From: Xanthobacteraceae bacterium
GTDB taxonomy: Bacteria > Pseudomonadota > Alphaproteobacteria > Rhizobiales > Xanthobacteraceae
NCBI GenBank assembly: GCA_030037185.1
Contig: JASHRR010000133.1
Span: 1-7,042 of the forward strand
Reading direction: 5' to 3'
Length of the DNA stretch: 7,042 nucleotides
Position 1 is the first letter of the stretch. The number at the start of each line of letters is the position of its first letter. The translations under genes and the position numbers were made by a program. The notes below the pieces were generated by a model, which worked only from the letters and a program-made list of their open reading frames with translations, did no database searches and was not told the origin of the DNA. Below are positions 4,288-7,042 of this stretch, one piece after another.

Positions 4288-6161
4288 ACGCGACTAAAGC
4301 ACCCGATCTTATTCTTCATAACGGGCGGTTCACGACCCTCGACTGGTCTAACCCTGCTGCGACTGCCGTTGCAATTACCGATGGAATATTTAGCTCGGTT
4401 GGGCGCGACGAGGACGTCGTGCCACGCGCGGGCTCGGCCACGAAAGTGATAAATCTGAAAAGGCAGGCCGGTTTGCCCGGACTCATCGACAACCACATAC
4501 ATTTCATTCGGGGTGGCTTGACATTCAATACCGAGTTGCGATGGGATGGGGTGCCGACCCTCGGGGCCGCGATGGAGCTTTTGAAGCGGCAGGTTGCGGT
4601 CACGCCGGCACCCCAGTGGGTGCGGGTGATCGGAGGTTATTGTGACCAGCAGTTCGCCGAAAAGCGCTTGCCGACGATCGACGAGCTCAATGTAATAGCG
4701 CCGGACACGCCGGTGATAATCTCCCATCTCTATGACCGGGCATTACTCAACGCTGCCGCGCTGCGCGTCGTCGGCTACACGAAGGATACACCGGAGCCAC
4801 CCGGGGGTGAGATCGTCCGCGATGGAAACGGTAACCCAACCGGCTTGCTGCTCGCCAAGCCAAATGCAACGATTTTGTATGCGACCATCGCCAAGGCGCC
4901 GAAGCTGCCGGTCGAATATCAAATTAATTCAACGCGCCATTTCATGCGCGACCTGAACCGGCTCGGGGTCACAAGTGTCATCGACGCGGGCGGCGGTTTT
5001 CACTATTACCCAGAAGACTACGCGGTCATTCGCAAGCTCGCGGCGGACGGACTTCTCACCGTCCGGGTGGCGTACAATCTTTTTACCACGAAGCCGAAAA
5101 AGGAGAAGGAGGAATTTCTGAGTTGGGTGAAGTCCTCCAAATATCGCGAAGGCAACGATTATTTCCGTCACAATGGCGCGGGAGAGATGCTGGTCTTCTC
5201 CGCGGCCGATTTTGAGGATTTTCGACAGTCGCGCCCTGACATGCCGCCGGAGATGGAGGGCGACCTTGAGGAGGTCGTCCGGATACTTGCCACCAATCGC
5301 TGGCCGTGGCGTTTGCATGCGACCTACGACGAGACCATTTCGCGTGCCCTCGACGTCTTCGAAAAAGTCGACCGCGATGTCCCACTTGAGGGACTGAACT
5401 GGATATTTGACCATGCGGAGACGATCTCTGACGCGTCGATCGACCGCGTTGCGGCGCTCGGCGGAGGGATCGCATTGCAGCACCGCATGGCCTATCAGGG
5501 CGAATATTTCGTGGAGCGCTACGGGGCCCGTGCCGCTGAAGCAACGCCGCCCGTCGCAAAAATTATCGCCGCCGGCGTTAAGACGTCCGCCGGCACCGAC
5601 GCCACGCGTGTGTCGTCTCATAACCCTTGGGTCTCGTTAGCCTGGTTGGTCACTGGCAAAACGGTCGGCGGCCTGCGAATCTATCCGCAACGTAATTGCC
5701 TCGACCGTGAGATGGCACTTCGCATGTGGACAGAGAAGGTTACTTGGTTCTCCAATGAGGAAGGCAAGAAGGGTCAAATACGGGTTGGCCAGCTCGCGGA
5801 TTTGATTGTACCTGATCGTGATTATTTCACTTGTGCTCCCGAAGAGATCGCCGACATCACCTCGGAATTGACGATTGTCGGAGGCAGGATCGTCTACGCC
5901 GCGGGCGATTTTTCGAGCTTGGATGAAGCGCCGCCGCCTGCGATGCCCGATTGGTCACCGGTGCGCAGTTTTGGCCGCGATGGCTCCTGGGGCGCTACGA
6001 AATCCCCGCCACGACTCGCGTTGAACCGGAACATATGCGGCTGTTCGCGGTCCTGCGCCGTCCACGGCCACAACCACGCCGCCGCTTGGTCTGCCAATCT
6101 GCCTATTTCCGATCTGAAAACATTCTGGGGACTGCTTGGCTGCGCTTGCTGGGCCGTCTAA
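4284..6161 (+). CDS. Metal-dependent amidohydrolase, YtcJ-like (Amidohydrolase_3)
   Basis: The protein has 625 residues and no signal peptide. The N-terminal beta-sandwich (about 1-65, DLILHNGRFTTLD) leads into a TIM barrel with metal ligands LPGLIDNHIHF (H71 and H73), WRLHATYD (H345), WIFDHAET (H377) and SAGTDATR (D439). It ends with a returning sandwich segment, VGQLADLIVPDRDYF (501-515). This is the layout of Amidohydrolase_3 enzymes, which hydrolyse amide or related C-N bonds. The start is fixed by an in-frame TGA at 4278-4280, just upstream of ATG 4284. GAAAGA (4272-4277) is a modest SD. A C-terminal extension ends in CAVHGHNHAAAW and FWGLLGCACWAV. Residues 570-590 appear to be read in a shifted frame between two compensating indels. 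The SDR gene follows after 29 bases, so the two are probably one operon. The substrate is unknown. Confidence 0.9.
   Translation: MNATKAPDLILHNGRFTTLDWSNPAATAVAITDGIFSSVGRDEDVVPRAGSATKVINLKRQAGLPGLIDNHIHFIRGGLTFNTELRWDGVPTLGAAMELLKRQVAVTPAPQWVRVIGGYCDQQFAEKRLPTIDELNVIAPDTPVIISHLYDRALLNAAALRVVGYTKDTPEPPGGEIVRDGNGNPTGLLLAKPNATILYATIAKAPKLPVEYQINSTRHFMRDLNRLGVTSVIDAGGGFHYYPEDYAVIRKLAADGLLTVRVAYNLFTTKPKKEKEEFLSWVKSSKYREGNDYFRHNGAGEMLVFSAADFEDFRQSRPDMPPEMEGDLEEVVRILATNRWPWRLHATYDETISRALDVFEKVDRDVPLEGLNWIFDHAETISDASIDRVAALGGGIALQHRMAYQGEYFVERYGARAAEATPPVAKIIAAGVKTSAGTDATRVSSHNPWVSLAWLVTGKTVGGLRIYPQRNCLDREMALRMWTEKVTWFSNEEGKKGQIRVGQLADLIVPDRDYFTCAPEEIADITSELTIVGGRIVYAAGDFSSLDEAPPPAMPDWSPVRSFGRDGSWGATKSPPRLALNRNICGCSRSCAVHGHNHAAAWSANLPISDLKTFWGLLGCACWAV
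5989..6056 (+). other. Out-of-frame segment in the amidohydrolase gene (two compensating indels)
   Basis: In the main frame, residues 570-590 read as GATKSPPRL and a Cys/Arg-rich run. The neighbouring +2 frame over the same bases reads GRYEIPATTRVEPEHMRLF, a far more protein-like sequence that joins smoothly to the main frame on both sides. The simplest account is one base missing in or near the G-run at 5989-5992 and one base extra near 6050-6056. The total length stays the same and only about 21 residues change. It may be a real compensated mutation or two sequencing errors. Confidence 0.6.
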
Positions 6162-6190
6162 ACTGGGCATCGACGGCTGAAGATAGACAG

Positions 6191-6982
6191 ATGGATCTTA
6201 AGCTAAAAGGCAGACGCGCGCTCGTCACAGGCAGCACAGCAGGCATCGGGCGCGCCATCGCCACAAGTCTCGCTCGGGAAGGTGCGCGCGTCATTGTTAC
6301 CGGCCGCGCCCAAGCTGGCGTGGACAAGGCCGTCGCTGATATAACGACCACGACCGGCGGCGATGTCGTCGGGTTCGCTGGTGACCTCGGCACGGCCGAG
6401 GCTGCCGAGCAGGTCGTTCGCGGCTATTCCGATATTGAGATCTTGATCAATAACCTTGGCGTATTTGAGCCCAAGCCATTCGAGCAGATATCAGACGCCG
6501 AGTGGAGGCAATTCTTCGAGATAAACCTCCTAAGCGGCGCGCGTCTTGCGCGGCTGTGCCTGCCCGCGATGAGGCGTGCTGACTGGGGCCGGATCATCTT
6601 CATCTCAAGCGAAAGCGCGTTGCAAATTCCGGTGGAGATGATCCATTACGGAGTTACCAAGACGGCCCAGATCGCACTGGCACGCGGCCTGGCCGAGACT
6701 GTCGCCGGTACCGGCATTACCGTCAATAGCGTGCTGCCGGGCCCAACCAAATCTCGCGGCGTCGTCGATTTCGTCGGCGCCCTGACGCAAGGGAGCGACA
6801 AAGGCTTCGACGAGTTCGAGACGGAGTTCTTCGAAAGCGTTCGCCCAACCTCGTTGATCAAACGCTTTGCTACGCCTGAGGAGGTCGCCAATCTCGTCTG
6901 CTACGTGGCAAGTCCACTCGCTTCGGCGACAACGGGCGCCGCGCTCCGCGTCGACGGTGGCGTCGTGAAGAGCGCTTTTTAG
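6191..6982 (+). CDS. Short-chain dehydrogenase/reductase (classical SDR)
   Basis: This 263-residue NAD(P)-dependent oxidoreductase is of the usual classical SDR length, with all key motifs. They are the cofactor loop VTGSTAGIG (12-20), GDLGT (64-68), NNLG (87-90, in place of NNAG), N112, the catalytic S140, Y153 and K157 (IHYGVTKTA, 151-159), VLPGPTKSRG (181-190) and the C-terminal LRVDGG (252-257). R39 after the second strand (VIVTGR) favours NADP(H), as in many SDRs with a basic residue there. The start at ATG 6191 gives the standard N-terminus MDLKLKGRRALVTG. The open frame extends upstream to 5951, but that part overlaps the amidohydrolase and is its shifted remnant, not SDR. The SD before ATG 6191 is weak, and translation may rely on coupling from the amidohydrolase, which ends 29 bases upstream. 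It probably oxidises or reduces a hydroxyl/keto intermediate of the same pathway. Confidence 0.92.
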   Translation: MDLKLKGRRALVTGSTAGIGRAIATSLAREGARVIVTGRAQAGVDKAVADITTTTGGDVVGFAGDLGTAEAAEQVVRGYSDIEILINNLGVFEPKPFEQISDAEWRQFFEINLLSGARLARLCLPAMRRADWGRIIFISSESALQIPVEMIHYGVTKTAQIALARGLAETVAGTGITVNSVLPGPTKSRGVVDFVGALTQGSDKGFDEFETEFFESVRPTSLIKRFATPEEVANLVCYVASPLASATTGAALRVDGGVVKSAF

Positions 6983-6986
6983 GAGG
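6981..6986 (+). promoter_or_regulatory. Consensus Shine-Dalgarno overlapping the SDR stop
   Basis: AGGAGG begins inside the TAG stop of the SDR gene (6980-6982) and lies eight bases before GTG 6995. Such an overlap ties translation of the next gene to the SDR and marks 6995 as its start. Confidence 0.65.
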
Positions 6987-6994
6987 AAACGTCC

Positions 6995-7042
6995 GTGGGC
7001 AGCCATCTCGGGAAATTTTGCGCTTGCGTGGTTGCCGCTGTT
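6995..7042 (+). CDS. Start of a further gene, probably exported, cut by the window edge
   Basis: Sixteen codons are visible from GTG 6995: MGSHLGKFCACVVAAV. A lysine at residue 7 followed by a hydrophobic run (FCACVVAAV) looks like the beginning of a Sec signal peptide or membrane anchor. The consensus SD eight bases upstream and the 12-base gap from the SDR stop make it the next operon member. A substrate-binding or other periplasmic protein would suit the context, but the product cannot be told from this fragment. Confidence 0.55.
   Translation, partial: MGSHLGKFCACVVAAV

Noticed and set aside
4929..5621. 230-residue minus-strand ORF
   Set aside because: It is the antisense shadow of the amidohydrolase barrel, with no family resemblance or SD.
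5951..6190. N-terminal extension of the SDR frame
   Set aside because: It overlaps the amidohydrolase and partly encodes that protein's shifted segment. Classical SDRs begin right before the cofactor loop, as at 6191.

Overview
This GC-rich window reads like a chromosomal accessory or catabolic region of a Gram-negative bacterium. An alphaproteobacterium, perhaps a soil or rhizobial relative, is my best guess. That rests on the style of the proteins (Sec signal peptides, an exported alpha/beta hydrolase, a YtcJ-like amidohydrolase, a classical SDR) and on codon use, not on any marker gene. No rRNA, tRNA or CRISPR array is visible.

Left part (1-1098). A secreted protein of unknown function lies on the minus strand and runs off the left edge. 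Its best start is a GTG at 635 with a strong Shine-Dalgarno (SD). This GTG overlaps the stop of a possible 92-residue ORF upstream (910-632) as GTGA. Upstream of that is about 190 bp with no recognisable gene but with a cluster of ATCAAG/CTTGAT half-sites.

Mobile element (about 1099-1800). A compact IS200/IS605-type element encodes only a Y1 HUH transposase (tnpA, 1205-1633). It has a perfect left hairpin, a 5' leader that can fold over the tnpA ribosome site, and a 140-bp tail. The tail holds two direct copies of a double-hairpin unit and ends in the presumed right-end hairpin. The element ends about 40 bp beyond the 3' end of the next gene.

Right part (1838-7042). An exported alpha/beta hydrolase with an aspartate nucleophile (2761-1838, minus) is divergent from a plus-strand series. 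That series is a serine lipase/esterase of the monoacylglycerol lipase type (3306-4160), a long metal-dependent amidohydrolase (4284-6161), an SDR oxidoreductase (6191-6982), and the first 16 codons of what looks like another exported protein (6995-end). The last three are tightly packed and probably cotranscribed. Two hydrolases, an amidohydrolase and a dehydrogenase suggest stepwise breakdown of an ester- or amide-containing organic compound. The substrate cannot be read from the sequence.

The most notable points are the iterated hairpin tail and folded leader of the IS, a pair of compensating frameshifts in the C-terminal part of the amidohydrolase, and the non-standard HDIG nucleophile motif of the exported hydrolase.
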